Below, one piece after another: positions 1-11,082 of a DNA stretch of 22,971 nucleotides. Source of the DNA: Dimargaris cristalligena. Its lineage: Eukaryota > Kickxellomycota > Dimargaritomycetes > Dimargaritales > Dimargaritaceae. The notes beneath the pieces were generated by a model. It saw only the letters and a list, made by a program, of their open reading frames with translations, was not told where the DNA came from and searched no databases. The translations under genes were made by a program, and so were the position numbers. Position 1 is the first letter of the stretch; every line of letters begins with the position of its first letter. Where the stretch lies: the NCBI GenBank assembly GCA_027576995.1, contig JANBQC010000459.1, positions 1-22,971 of the forward strand, in the 5' to 3' direction.

Positions 1-85
1 CAACTCTCTTATTTTTCACTTAGTCTATTATTTTCATATTGCTCTATTTCTTTTTAGTAAATAAATTTGTAAAAAAAAAACCACA

Positions 86-292
86 ATGTCTTTCTCACCG
101 CAAAGTGCTTCTACAACCCCACCATTGGCTCCACTACAATCTACCAATAACGAGATCCCTGATAGTGGTTCAAACCTCCCGCTAATTTTCCCAGCTTTTT
201 CCCCCCATGACGTAATCCCCGACCTAACTGGTCCACTGGGTCTCGGCATTACAAAAACAGTATCCCCAGGATATTGCCATTGGGGATATTAG
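86..292 (+). other. Short open frame, gag-like start, doubtful gene
   Basis: A 68-residue frame starts at an ATG in context CACAATG, right after a run of ten A. It reads MSFSPQSASTTPPLAPLQST and continues Pro/Ser/Leu-rich to a TAG at 290-292. I recognise no domain. The composition resembles the first residues of fungal LTR-retrotransposon Gag proteins, and a similar short frame starts at 22301. The frame stops 18 bp before the LTR-like repeat at 311, so it may be a Gag start cut off by later rearrangement. It could equally be a chance frame. Confidence 0.15.
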
Positions 293-310
293 CTTATTTG
301 TCATAATACC

Positions 311-905
311 TGTTACCTAGGTTTACCACACTTAGTCTGTTAAGAGTCCTGAGGATAGGCTTCAAATGGTAGACAGGGCTTAGGCTCAGCTAAGTGGGTC
401 CTAGCATCAGAATGGGGCATAGTACTAACTAATAAAGGCTACTAGAATGCTAGTATATGTAAGGGACATGCAGCAAGCACACTTACTAGTCAGTACAAGG
501 GGAGTGAGTATATATATAGTTTATTAATATAAACTAGGGGGTAAGAATAAGTTAAGGATTTGAACTAGTCCCAATGGGGGCTGGTTATATATACATGGGG
601 GATGACTCCAAAGGGAGGTCCCTGAAGGAGGATACTATTAAGATTAGGTATAGGTAGATAAGGAGTCTGATCAGATGGCTTCATACCTGGAAGACTCTCA
701 TGGGAACCAGAAGAGTCATTTAAATCAGCTGGTTGGAGTGTTTTGTGTGAAGAGTTGGGGCTGGAAGGAGAAGGGTTATATAATAGATGATAATCCCATA
801 GTACTGGGGGTGACTATGTGATAGTTAATATGGTGCTATAAGGCCTAATAAGGGTGGTCAGCCTGGTGTCCAGATTAAGGTGGATTAAGAGGGCTGATAT
901 ACACA
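311..905 (+). repeat. LTR-like dispersed repeat, copy A
   Basis: A 595-bp block begins TGTTACCTAGG and ends GATATACACA, so it has the TGT...ACA ends of an LTR. The segment from about 329 to 640 is clearly similar to 18811-19110 in direct orientation and to about 18290-18590 in inverted orientation. Shared landmarks are the CTTAGTCTGTTAAGAGTCC start, GGCTTAGGCTCAGCTAAGTG, an ACTAACTAATAAAGG block (possible polyadenylation signal) and GTTTATTAATATAAACTA. There is no long open frame and I see no target-site duplication (flanks ATACC and GATAA). The likeliest reading is an old solo LTR; a large non-autonomous element is the alternative. Confidence 0.6.
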
Positions 906-2286
906 GATAATTTTAATTATCTATCATGCTATTTACACATCAGTAAAATAGTATATTTGGTTATTATAGACTATTGTGGTTGTACTTAATACCATAAGAT
1001 AATATAGCCTGATAATCTTATCAGGGCCAGCTGGAACAATAGTAGTCCAGTGGTAAAACTAGCTAACTATAGGAAAACACACACTCAGTGGGAACACTTC
1101 TTATCTGTTCTTCAGATAGGGATAACTAGGAAACTGGGGATCACTTAAGGATCCTTCTAGTGCACAACAGATAAGGTACAATGAATGGGCTTGGGCCAAA
1201 GGACAATGTGGATAGAACAAGACTGGGGATCAAAATAAAACTGAATAGTAAACTATACTCATGTAAAACTACTTGTCTTTATTTAAGAGAATACCCAACA
1301 GGTATTTATATAAAATGGAACATAATAACTTACTGGTGCTATGATAGTACTAGATAATGGAATAATGAAGGCCGCCAATGTTGGCAACTTTGGAGGTGCA
1401 AAGGTTGGGGATACACCCCAGACTTCTATAACTAGAACATCCTTGAACTGCGAATAATACTATAAATATTGAATATTGAATAATGGAAAGGTGGCCTAAG
1501 CCACCAAATGTCCTATAAATGGATAAGAAAAGATGATTACTGGCCTACAGTAATGCTCTTCATCTTTCCTAAACTAAAAATAGTTTGGCTCGGATATACT
1601 ACTAAAGATTAAGTAGGCCGGCCACAACAAGACCAACAAGTTCCCATTGGCTGAATTAAAAATGCCAATTAATGCCAAAGCATTGTTTACACCTATTCAC
1701 GATAATGTTAGTTTTTGGTTAGTGCTGCACTTGTATTCCGCTCACCAACCATGTCATTTATGCAATTGTTTCTTTCTATTACACTAAGAGAGTTGGAAAT
1801 CCCATTCCAACCATTTGTCTCTGTTTGAGAGTTTTCAGTATGCTTAAGTAGGTTTAACTAAGTAGTCTATACATGGCATGTTACATTGTCAATAGACGAC
1901 ACATGGTGGGAAAAATGAACTGGTAATCAAAGTATTTATATATATAAAGATTCAAAAGTAAAACTAAGTATCAACGATAGGCTTTCAGGACAAATTGTAA
2001 TAAATAGACATGGTAGGGATATCAGTCACATATGAACAGACGGGTAGGTGGATATAAACATGGCCAGGCCCAAATTGCTTATGCAGTGCTCATGCACATA
2101 TATCATATTTAAAATACAGCCAAGACCGGAAAGGTCGGTATTGAGGCCGTGTGCTTATTTCTTCCTAAAAAAACTGTAGATGTAGTTTAGTTGGAGGGCA
2201 ACTAGATGGAGTACCGGTCACTGGTCTGGTTGGTAAGGGGGACACGAGGGTTATTTTCTTAGTAGACCGAACAGAGTATTGTCTAT
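906..2286. other. AT-rich intergenic region, probable transposon debris
   Basis: I find no gene here. Two short perfect hairpins are visible: CCTGATAA-tc-TTATCAGG at 1008-1025 and GGTGGC-ctaa-GCCACC at 1490-1505. The stretch around 1225-1340 has an LTR-like look (AAATAAAACTG, then CTTTATTTAAGAG, then TTTATATAAAATGG), but I could not pair it with another copy. The last 100-200 bases should contain the 3' untranslated region of the minus-strand CBM18 gene. Confidence 0.4.
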
Positions 2287-3415
2287 TTAAGAGCAGAACG
2301 AAGGGCCGGTACCACAATAGCCCCATTGGCTACAGCATTGGCCGGACGGGCACACTTTGGTGGCACTGCAAGAACCATCAGTAGAGACATCGGTGGGGCT
2401 GGTGGGAGGAGCTGACACTTCGGTGTTGGTGGGCTGGGGGTTGCCACCACCGTTACCCGAGCAGGGTCCGTTTTGGCAACCAGTACCGCAGAAGCCATCG
2501 CCCACACCGCAATAACCCCACTGACTGCAGCATTGGCTATCGGGACACATTTTGCTGGGACTGCATGTGCCGTCGGTTGAAACGTCGGTGGGGCTGGTGG
2601 GAGGAACCGACACTTCGGTATTGGTGGGCTGAGGGATACCGCCACCATTACCCGAGCAGGGTCCGTTTTGGCAACCGGTACCGCAGAAGCCGTCGCCCAC
2701 ACCGCAATAACCCCACTGACTGCAGCATTGGCTGTTGGGACAGGTCTTATTAGAACCGCAAGTGCCATCGGTGGAGACGTCGGTAGGACTGGTGGGAGGA
2801 ACCGAAACATCAGTGTTGGTGGGTTGGGGGTTGCCACCACCATTCCCTGAGCAAGGACCGTTTTGGCAGCCGGTACCACAGAAGCTGTCGCCTACACCAC
2901 AGTAGCCCCACTGGCTACAGCATTGACTGTCGGGGCAGGTCTTGTCAGAACCACAGGTGCCATCGGTGGAGACGTCTGTGGGATTAGTAGGGGGAGCCGA
3001 GGTGTCAGTGGGTTGGGGGTTGCCGCCACCGTTCCCTGAGCAGGGGCCATTCAGGCAGCCGGTGCCGCAAAAGGTGTCCCCGATGCCGCACCAGCCCCAC
3101 TGGCTACAGCATTGGTCAGCCACACAAGCGTGAGTGGCATCGCATCCTATAATCGTAACAATATTCAAGTATCCGTGGAGAATGCATCTTGATATTTCAA
3201 TTAGTTTCCGAATACAGTTCATGACACATTGCTGGTTTAATTTCAAGCAACAATCGACTTGGATTGAAGGGGAGATCGTATAACATATGATACAACTGGA
3301 TAGATATATAAACGGATCTATATCACTTACCACCGCCAGGAAGCGAGCCTTGGGCCGACACAAGAAGGGGGGCTGCGAGGGCCATGATAGTCAGGGCAGT
3401 AACAAACCGAACCAT
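2287..3415 (-). CDS. Secreted multi-CBM18 chitin-binding protein
   Basis: Two exons, 3415-3331 and 3146-2287, joined across a 184-bp intron (donor GTAAGTG, acceptor ATAG, phase 1), give 314 aa ending in TAA. Exon 1 encodes a classic signal peptide, MVRFVTALTIMALAAPLLVSA, probably cleaved near residue 21, so the product should be secreted. The rest is five hevein-type CBM18 modules whose QCC cores start at residues 40, 103, 168, 233 and 298. Each has CCSQWGYCG or CCSQWGWCG followed by FCGTGC; the Ser, aromatic and Cys positions are those that bind GlcNAc oligomers. Pro/Thr/Asn-rich linkers (PQPTNT, PPTSPTDVSTDG) join them. The fifth module stops at FCS, without the last Cys pair. There is no catalytic domain, so it probably binds or shields chitin in the wall or outside the cell. 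Joining the exons makes a Gly codon and the glycine-led start of module 1. Confidence 0.87.
2300..3110 (-). repeat. Tandem coding repeat of about 195 bp in the CBM18 gene
   Basis: The module-plus-linker unit recurs with a 65-codon period (63 codons for the first unit, on the high-coordinate side). Units 2 to 4 are almost identical at the DNA level, including the linkers, while the first unit and the truncated last one differ more. That suggests recent duplication or gene conversion of the middle units. Confidence 0.8.
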
Positions 3416-3601
3416 TGTGATAGTTGATGATATGTGAAGGGGGAAGAGGGAAGGGGAAGAGATCGAAGTGACCTATAAAGAATTGGGAAGTCAAAACTCC
3501 GGGCGAAGCTAACTGGGTTGAGCAAGAGATGAATGCAACTGTAAAAAGAAGTAATGGTGTTGGTGGGAATGATAATGTTATTACAAGGGCGCGACCACTG
3601 G

Positions 3602-3609
3602 CTTTTATA
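3602..3609 (-). promoter_or_regulatory. TATA box of the CBM18 gene
   Basis: On the minus strand this reads TATAAAAG, 187 bp upstream of the ATG at 3415. The leader between them is long and pyrimidine-rich just before the start (CTTCCCCTTCCCTCTTCCCC), a common fungal core-promoter arrangement. Confidence 0.6.
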
Positions 3610-3615
3610 TGCCAA

Positions 3616-5289
3616 CCCCTGCCCGTGATCCAGGTGCTTAGGGACAGGCCAATTAGGTCATGGACCTTCGGGTATCATTACGAGTAGATGTTTTCCCTTG
3701 TGTCCAAGTGCCTCTAGAATATAGGTAATTGTTTAGCACTTTCCACGAGATTATTTATATCTGTGTAGCGAGTGTATGGGGGAACAATGGCAGGTCCCGG
3801 CATATACAGCCCGTTGGATAGACCCGTGGATATGACGATTTTTATTGGATCATAAGGTTTCACTGTCAAGATTAGTTACGTATTAGTGATAAACACTCTT
3901 TTAGGTCAGTTGGCGATGGGATTTCATCGGAGTTTTATGATGCTGTTCGTGGGATCCGTGGTGGGATTTGGATTTGTTCTTCACTGCCAACCCAACTGTC
4001 CAGCACTCCTTTATTCGCCGAGACAGGTATAGAACAGGGCGTATGGCTTAATTTAGTGTCGGACAATTCCTATTTTTATCGGCCAATCCCGTTGAATCTG
4101 TAGAAAGTAAGGGTGTATGTGAATCCATATTGCATGGGACTTTAATCTGAGGGACCACTGTCGGTGGGAAATTGCCGACGGCTGCTTTTGAACTAATGGG
4201 CAAAAATGTTCCGGTTCAATAATAGTGAAACAATAACAACCAAGCCATGCAGTTGTAATAACCGGTGGGTGGCCGCCAGTATTATCTACCTCTACCTCTT
4301 CCACACCACACAGAACCACGGTTGGACCATTTGAACAATGGCCACTTCGGATGTTTTCTCTGTACCACCGCCTCCCTGCACAAATTCACGGACCTCGATG
4401 TCCACTGGCCCATCCGAAGTAATGCCACTAATGCATGTCCTACTTTATGCGTCTGTGCCCGGCTGGGTGGTGGGAGTATATTGTTAGTGGGTAGTATCGA
4501 GGTGTTTTGAATAGAGTGGAGGACTTGACCTGAACCTTTTGTTGTGCAGGCCGACCATTTAAACCCTCTGAATCAACAAAATTATTGGTTGTAATTGTGG
4601 GGTTTCAACAACCATGTACATATAAAGTGAATAAGCTATACCTGAACAGGGCTGCTACACCCCATACGTATCGTGTGAGTTTCGCAGTGGTCTGTAATGA
4701 CCCTTGAGAACAGGGAGGAATCCAATCTCAGACCTACAAAGCATTTCAACCTAAACCTCGAACAGCCCACTTCTGTGGGTCCAATTATAACATAAACTAT
4801 TCCCTGCATTCTAATTATATACACTGTGTAGTTCTAAAATTAGGGTTTCTTCCCTCGCTCATCGACTCAGCAATTCTTCTTTGGTTTGGTTACACACTTC
4901 ATGTATGAGGGGCCGGGCCTCGTTTAGTTATTCACCACTAATTTCGCCATTACTTCTGTACTGTAAAGTATTTGTTTTGGTTACTATCCTAATATATAAT
5001 CAGAGTTAACGCAGGTAAGCCTCCTAGGAATGTAGCACTGACATATCTTGTTTGCTACTTACTCAATGGGAACTGGCAAAGAGTAATATCAATAAATAAT
5101 TGCCTAGGGTATATGTAATAACTAAGGGATAGCGAATAAGGGATGATTAGGTAAAATAGAGGCATATATATATTATGGAATAAATCAGGCAACCCCGGAA
5201 AACTAATTATACGCGGGTATATTCCTGTAAATACTGGACCAACCGGAGTATCCAACATCGATCAAACGGTACAGAGGGCCAGGCCCACG
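3616..5289. other. Intergenic region without a convincing gene
   Basis: Open frames here are short, overlap on both strands, lack good start contexts and show no recognisable domain. A frame at 4265-4510 (plus) would need a GTG start, and the antisense frame 4053-4319 is equally unsupported. The first 200-300 bases next to 3616 probably hold upstream regulatory sequence of the CBM18 gene. Nothing else stands out. Confidence 0.4.
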
Positions 5290-5720
5290 AATGAGAGAGC
5301 TCCCCGCAGACGGACAGCAACCCGATGATGGAGAACCCAATTATTCTGGCAGGGCCGACTTTATTTTTTTAACTGTGCCATCCCCGATGTCCAGCGCTGG
5401 CTGCCCGGACCATCCCAACGAAGTGCTTAACTCTACTTCCAGGTCGGACTGAGATGAAGGCCCCCAATATGGGTAACAGCAACAGTCTCTCGCGCCCCTA
5501 CTCCGCTTGGACCTATAGTTCTCCAATATAAAAGGAAGGACCGACCGAGCACAATACTAGTCCCTAATGACCATGGTCCCTAAAGCTTACCATTACTTTC
5601 CATTCTCCCTGTTCTTCTCATTTCCTATCATTTTGTGTTGTAAATAAAGCTCTGCCATATCTCACATAATACTTAGTGTCAATCGTAAGCGCTCATCAAC
5701 TCATTATATATTACTAACAT
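5290..5720 (+). repeat. Candidate solo LTR or transposon promoter fragment
   Basis: A TATA box (ATATAAAAGG, 5526-5535) is followed about 110 bp later by AATAAAGC (5643-5650), the spacing expected of a U3-R-U5 LTR. No long frame lies between. An in-frame mini-ORF at 5567-5647 (26 codons, starting MTMVPKAYHYFPF) has a hydrophobic middle but is too short to call a gene. The outer boundaries are guesses and I found no second copy in this window, so a short capped transcript unit is the alternative. Confidence 0.3.
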
Positions 5721-6883
5721 TTACTGGGATTATTACATATAACCTAAATTTATATGGAATGCTAAACCGTAAACGAGGATTTCTATATATGGACCGCCCA
5801 TATCCACCATCTATCTGGTTGAGGAACTCATTCATGCATGACTCTTCAACAGCGGGTGGGTAGTAAAAATAGCTTGGTGCTAGAGTGCCACATAGCCCCT
5901 CCCTCAAATATGGAAACAAAATCAGCCCCAATTTGCACACTTCATCAGGAAATTGCGAATGTCAAATAGCTTAGGCGGCTATTACATTAATTGTGGTAAT
6001 GATATTGGCAGTGGGTGGTGGTGTCACAGGTGTATAATATGGGAGAGGTTCAGCCAAGCTGTATACCGAAAAATCGGTTGGATGAAGCAACTATTACTGG
6101 TTAAAAATAAATACCCCATATATTATCCCATACACATATCATTTAAACCATTATACAGCTGGGCCGAATTTCACCCATATGCTTAGGCATATACTATTGG
6201 AATGGCCCACTCGGCCAATAGCAGGGCTACAATAACAACCAGCAAGACGGTGAAATTTTACCCCCGCCCCCCGCGCAGTACTCTCCCCCTGGGTGGGCGG
6301 CTCATTAGGGTGCAGTAGTGCCTACTTAGCCCTCCCTCAGTCGACACAAGAGCCCCACACTTTATCCCAGAGTATTATAGCAAACCGCCCAAATGGCCAA
6401 CTATGAGATTATGTCTGTGTCGTTGAATAAAATACGATTATACTCTACCACAATTAATCCCCTATTAACATGTAACATTAGTATACGGGGAGATGGGCAT
6501 GCCCGTCTTTCTAAGATCATGTGACTTGAATAGGCCATCTAACTCATAGAGGGGAATTGCCTTTAATCCTGTATAATTGGGTGAAATTTATCCCATCTGC
6601 GCTGGTGGGATATAATATAGCTGAACTGGCCCATTATACCTATTACTTTGAGCGGGGTGGTGAGAGAACACTAATTATCGGGATAGTTTTTTTTTTCGAC
6701 CCTAAGTAGTATTGTTGGATTCAACATTGGAAGGTTGTTACTGAAGAAAGTCAAGCCAATGCATTCCTCTGAATGAGGCCTCTCCACCAGCTCTATCCTT
6801 GCTTATCTACCACATTTCCCTTTTCAGTAGCCTTTACCGGTTTTCAGCCGAGTAGCCCCCCCTCTTCGAGACCATAATTCACC
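5721..6883. other. Intergenic region upstream of IPI1
   Basis: No supported gene. A 77-residue frame at 5953-6186 has no recognisable features. A small motif related to GGTGAAATTTTACCC recurs at about 6167 (inverted), 6250 and 6580 (direct), near GC-rich CCCCCGCCCCCCGCG at 6261-6276. The last 200 bases, including a run of nine T near 6690, should contain the IPI1 promoter; I see no clear TATA box. Confidence 0.35.
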
Positions 6884-9800
6884 ATGACCAACAGTACCCG
6901 CCATAAGAAACAGAAAACCAAAGACTTTCAGGTAAACCTACATGCGAGCTTAGGTAGAAGCATCCTGGCTTACCTTGAACCTGCTCCATTCGTGCGCTCT
7001 CCCTGGGACATGGTCCTGTGGGGACCTCTCTCAATCGGTGGGCCCTAGAGGTCCAACACACCCATTCTACAACTTTTTACCCAGAAAGATAACCGAATTT
7101 AGGATTGTTTTTTAAAAATTATGGTTACTTGCGTCACTATCTGATCCCGAATACATATACAGAAAGTCAAGCTAAAGGTCGGTCAGAAGAAACAGGCGGC
7201 CGCCAACCATACGGACACATCGTTTCGCTCTCAAGGTAAGGTTCCTTTTCGATTCTATTCACCCCCCAATACCAAGTCAATAGTTGAAATATGTTGCTTG
7301 GTTCGAATTGACCAGCAGAAATCTGAATATCGAAATCATTACACTGATGCTAATCCCTCTTTCTTTTACCGTATGCACTGGTAACGCTGCTTAAACTATT
7401 TTATGCGCTCTGGATTTATTTACTTAGCTATTGTCCTAACGGGCCAGAACCTCCACGCAGACCGGGCGAATCAGCAGACTAATGCCCGCAACCTTACTCT
7501 TACTGACCTTGTACCTCAACTTAAACACTACAATGGAGTGGTGAGACGAGGTAAGTTCAACCAGGAACAGCTATATTACGACACAGCACTCCACCGTCCT
7601 CGGACAAGCAATACTGGCTTATGCGGGTTCGCTTTAGATGAAAGAGTATCGCCCTATAAGTAACATCACCATACCTACTGGCAGTAATTGTACTGACTCT
7701 GCTATGGCAGCTATTTCCTTTACATTATTTGTTTCCAAATCGTAGATGCTCTACACGGCCTTAATGACCTTGTAAAACAACACCCCGCAGTCATTGGTGA
7801 ACAATTGGGGGTATTAGTCAACAGCCTGGTCCGGCTTTTTGTTGATGATGTAAGTCAGCTCACTGGGGCATATGCCATAGACTTATAACATTGTTTATTA
7901 ACTAGTCTAAAATTGTAACTCTCTTCGACTGCCCGCTTTATTCACAATGTCCCTGATTCTATTTTATCCGGCTCTTTATTATTATATCTAGGAACCGGTG
8001 ATCCGGAAGTTGGTGCGGGGGTTTTGCGTCGACCATTTCCGGGCCCTTCCTGAATCCAAATTGGCCGCCTTTTACCCCATCATCCTGGCCTATACCAACT
8101 CGGCAATGACCCATATTGACGAGGAGATTCGTATTGACGGACTGAAATTACTGAATACCTGGATTGAAATACTGCCTCGGTATATGGGCCAGTATAAACA
8201 AAAGGTAGGCCTCCCCAACACATCTATAACCTTTTAGATAATTCCCGAGAACTAATTTGATTATCACGTTTGGACCCATTGTCACCTTTTCAAATTAATT
8301 TCTAGGCTGGTTTTATTTACTATTTATATTTATATTATATTATTCTCATTTGATACCAAAATTTACCACTGGATTCCCTCAATGGCTCAGCTCCTTCCCA
8401 TTTACCTGGATATGTTGCGGATCGAGACCCCTGCCGGAGAAACTCCCGCTGGTGCGTCTCAGCGTGGCCCGGGTAAAAGCCATATGAATTTCCAAGCCCA
8501 GGCCTGGTCCCAGGGCGTACGGGTCCAGATTATGGCCAGCCTACTCAATTTCCTACGCACTTTGGCCCCCTCCGGAACGGCAGGGGCGGGATTGGACTCG
8601 GCCCCCCTCGAACTAACGATTGCTGAGACCTACTATTGGTTTTTCGAACCCGCCTGGCAGAGGCGGAGCGTATTCACCAGCGATACGACCCGGGGATCGG
8701 GGGTTCAGTATAGCCATAAATCATCAGCGGGGGCGATCAATTCCGCTGACCAAAGAGTCGGAGGGGCCCCTTTGGGCCACCCGGGAGCGATCTGGTCCCA
8801 GTCCCACTCGTTGAGCAATCCGTTTGCGGCCCTGGGCCTCTTTGGGGAAGATTTGGCCCAGAGCCTCCAGTCCACCCCCAGTGCGCAGTCACGCAAGGAA
8901 GCCCATTCGTCGTCCGCCCCAGCGTTAATCGACAGCCACACTGTAAGCCAATTCAACCCGAAAATTATGCGTGTGTGTGTATCCTGTGAATAATATATGG
9001 CATTGCTTGGTGATAGAATGTCCTTTTTTGTGTTATTTCCTACTAACCGCTGTTTATTATGAACTCTTTTGGAACCCTTTTCCTCTATCAATGATACTAG
9101 ATTATGACTCAGCTTTATCCGTTCCTTCAGGCGGTATGGCTAGAGGCGTGTCCGTCTATCTTCACTGGTTCGAGCATTGATCCCTCGAAACCCGAGCTAT
9201 CAGTGTTACATCTCGTCCTACAGATTCTACGGGTCTTGTGGCGCAGCGATTCTCGTATCCATGAGTTCACTGTAAGTAATGGCTAAATTGCCTTTTATTT
9301 TCGCCATTTATTCAGTCGATATATATTTTTAATTGGTAATTTTCGGCGATACTCAGTCAGCATCTTATAATATATAATACCCCCAAAGTGTTTAATGGGA
9401 TTAACCTTAGATCATAGTCTCCGGTGCCTTTTTTTTTTTTTTTTTGAATATTGCAAACTTACCATGTGTGCCTATTATTGTACCCTTGATAATCTCCATA
9501 CAGAACAACCCCCAAAGCGAGTTATGCCAACTACTCAAACATATGATGGTGTATTTCCCCTTTGGACGTGATTTGGTGAAGACCCCCAACCCTAAGGTAA
9601 TTTGTGGTGAAGAGAGTATAGATTTGACCAGCTTTAATATATGCCCGAAGATACGGATATCCCAGGCCTATTTAATTAACTAATGGATGTCGTTGAATAC
9701 ATTCTCGCCTAATGTAGCCAGTCATTCGATATATTGATTTCTAACCTGTTACACGTTCTATTATGCTACCATACACACGGTATTATTATTGTTATTTGAC

Positions 9801-10906
9801 AGACCTCTTCCATCTACCAGGATATGAACTCGGCCGTCTGTGAACTGATTGCTTTATTTATAGCTGCCCAGTCTCCAGCCAATGCACCCCCAGCGCCCTC
9901 CCAAGTTTCCGGTAAACTCAGCAAACTTCGTAAAGATGTCCAATTATGGGCCCAGTTCAATTTGGATTATATCTTGACCCAACTGGGTGCGGGGCCCTTA
10001 GGGCCTCCCCGAAGCACCACTCCACAAAAGCGCCGGGCCTCGGCTTACCCAGATGATAGTTCAGAGAACCGGCCCGCCAGCCCGCTGTTTGAACCCAAGA
10101 ATTTCCTGGCTGTCCTGCCGGCGATTTGGCGCCTACAGAAAAGCCTGGGTCCCGCCGAATCCAAAGCGCTGTGGGAAGGTTTGCTAACCTACTACCACGC
10201 GCATAATGCCCGATCCCCGGCGAAACATGTCGCCCTCGGTTACCTAGCGCGCCTCTTCGAAATTCAAACGTATACGGCTGCCTCCCCAACCTCAGCTTTG
10301 GCATCGGGTTCCTCCCTGGGGGAATTCAATGTCCTTCCTCTGGCCAGTCTTGAAAAATGGCTCCTGTCGTTACCTAAACTACTCTGGGAATTGAAGACCG
10401 GCCACTCGACCAGTTCGTCCACCATAGTACGGGTGCTTACATTGGCCCTCAAACGGTACACTCCTCATCTAAGTCCCGGTTTTTCTAGCCAACTTCAGCT
10501 GACCCTGGTCCCATTTTTCTATATCGAGATGCCCAACCGGGGCGCTATGTTTGGACCATTTGTTTCCCTGTCAGGCGAACTGCAACGCGCGGTTGTTGAC
10601 CTTCTGCATTATTGCCCTGATTTGGAACCCCGAACCCTTGCCGCCCTGAACGTCTGCTTAAAAGGTATGTGCCTGGTAAAATCCAATCCCCCTACTGGGC
10701 AATTTTGATCATGTTTAAACTGATTCCTGGATTTAAGAATACCTCCATACCTACTTATTCAACTTAACTAACCGTCCTAATAATTGTGCGTGTTTTACTA
10801 TTCTGGACTTTCAGAGAAATCGACCGTGATTCTTGCTGACGTGTATTCGTACATACATGATTCCCTGGGGCTGCCACTGGCCGTTGAAAAGCCAACGTCC
10901 GCCTAG
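6884..10906 (+). CDS. IPI1: Pre-rRNA-processing protein Ipi1 (TEX10 family)
   Basis: Ten exons: 6884-6931, 7163-7235, 7428-7550, 7746-7849, 7992-8204, 8391-8942, 9113-9271, 9504-9596, 9803-10664 and 10815-10906. They keep one frame for 772 aa. All introns use GT-AG, mostly GTAAG donors. The start has context TTCACCATGACC. The N-terminus (KKQKTKDFQ, KVKLKVGQKK, then HTDTSFRSQ) is the family signature. The Ipi1_N helical-repeat domain follows, with NSAMTHIDEEIRIDGLKLL (about residues 150-168) closely matching TEX10. The rest is helical repeat with a low-complexity Pro/Ser insert near residues 200-370. Ipi1 works in the Rix1/PELP1-TEX10 complex in nucleolus and nucleoplasm, in ITS2 processing and 60S maturation. 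The length is nearer human TEX10 (about 930 aa) than yeast Ipi1 (334 aa). The 3' end looks frameshifted (see findings). The exon 7 acceptor could be 9100 instead of 9112. Confidence 0.9.
9429..9445 (+). repeat. T17 homopolymer in IPI1 intron 7
   Basis: Seventeen consecutive T lie in the intron 9272-9503, about 60 bp before the acceptor. The run is prone to length error in assembly but does not affect coding sequence. Confidence 0.9.
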
Positions 10907-11082
10907 CCCTCGATGTGCTTACTAAAATCGTGATTAATTTGGTGTACGGGATTCAATATAAACTGATTTTTATTTACTGTGCTTCAACCAGATTGCTATA
11001 CACGACATATATTTAAATGCCAATCCATAACTGGAGTACAACACACGGCCTTTTGATTTACCTCTAGGGCTAGTATGTAGAA

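Noticed and set aside
2283..2879. A 198-codon minus-strand frame, Ala/Val/Pro-rich, and several plus-strand frames over the CBM18 gene
   Set aside because: These are shifted readings of the same tandem repeat. The cysteine-rich frame has the conserved CBM18 spacing and a signal peptide, so the others are shadows.
3391..3615. A 74-codon frame covering the leader of the CBM18 gene
   Set aside because: It overlaps the TATA box, 5' leader and start of the real gene in another frame, and shows no domain.
5390..5460. A minus-strand stretch resembling the 5S rRNA core (TCCGACCTGGAAG...GTTAAGCAC)
   Set aside because: Only a short block is similar. The flanks do not give the expected helices or the GGGAGACC region at the right distance, so I do not call a 5S gene.
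7290..7320. GGTTCGAATT in IPI1 intron 2, resembling a tRNA B box
   Set aside because: The last positions do not match a B box, there is no A box at the right distance, and no cloverleaf forms.
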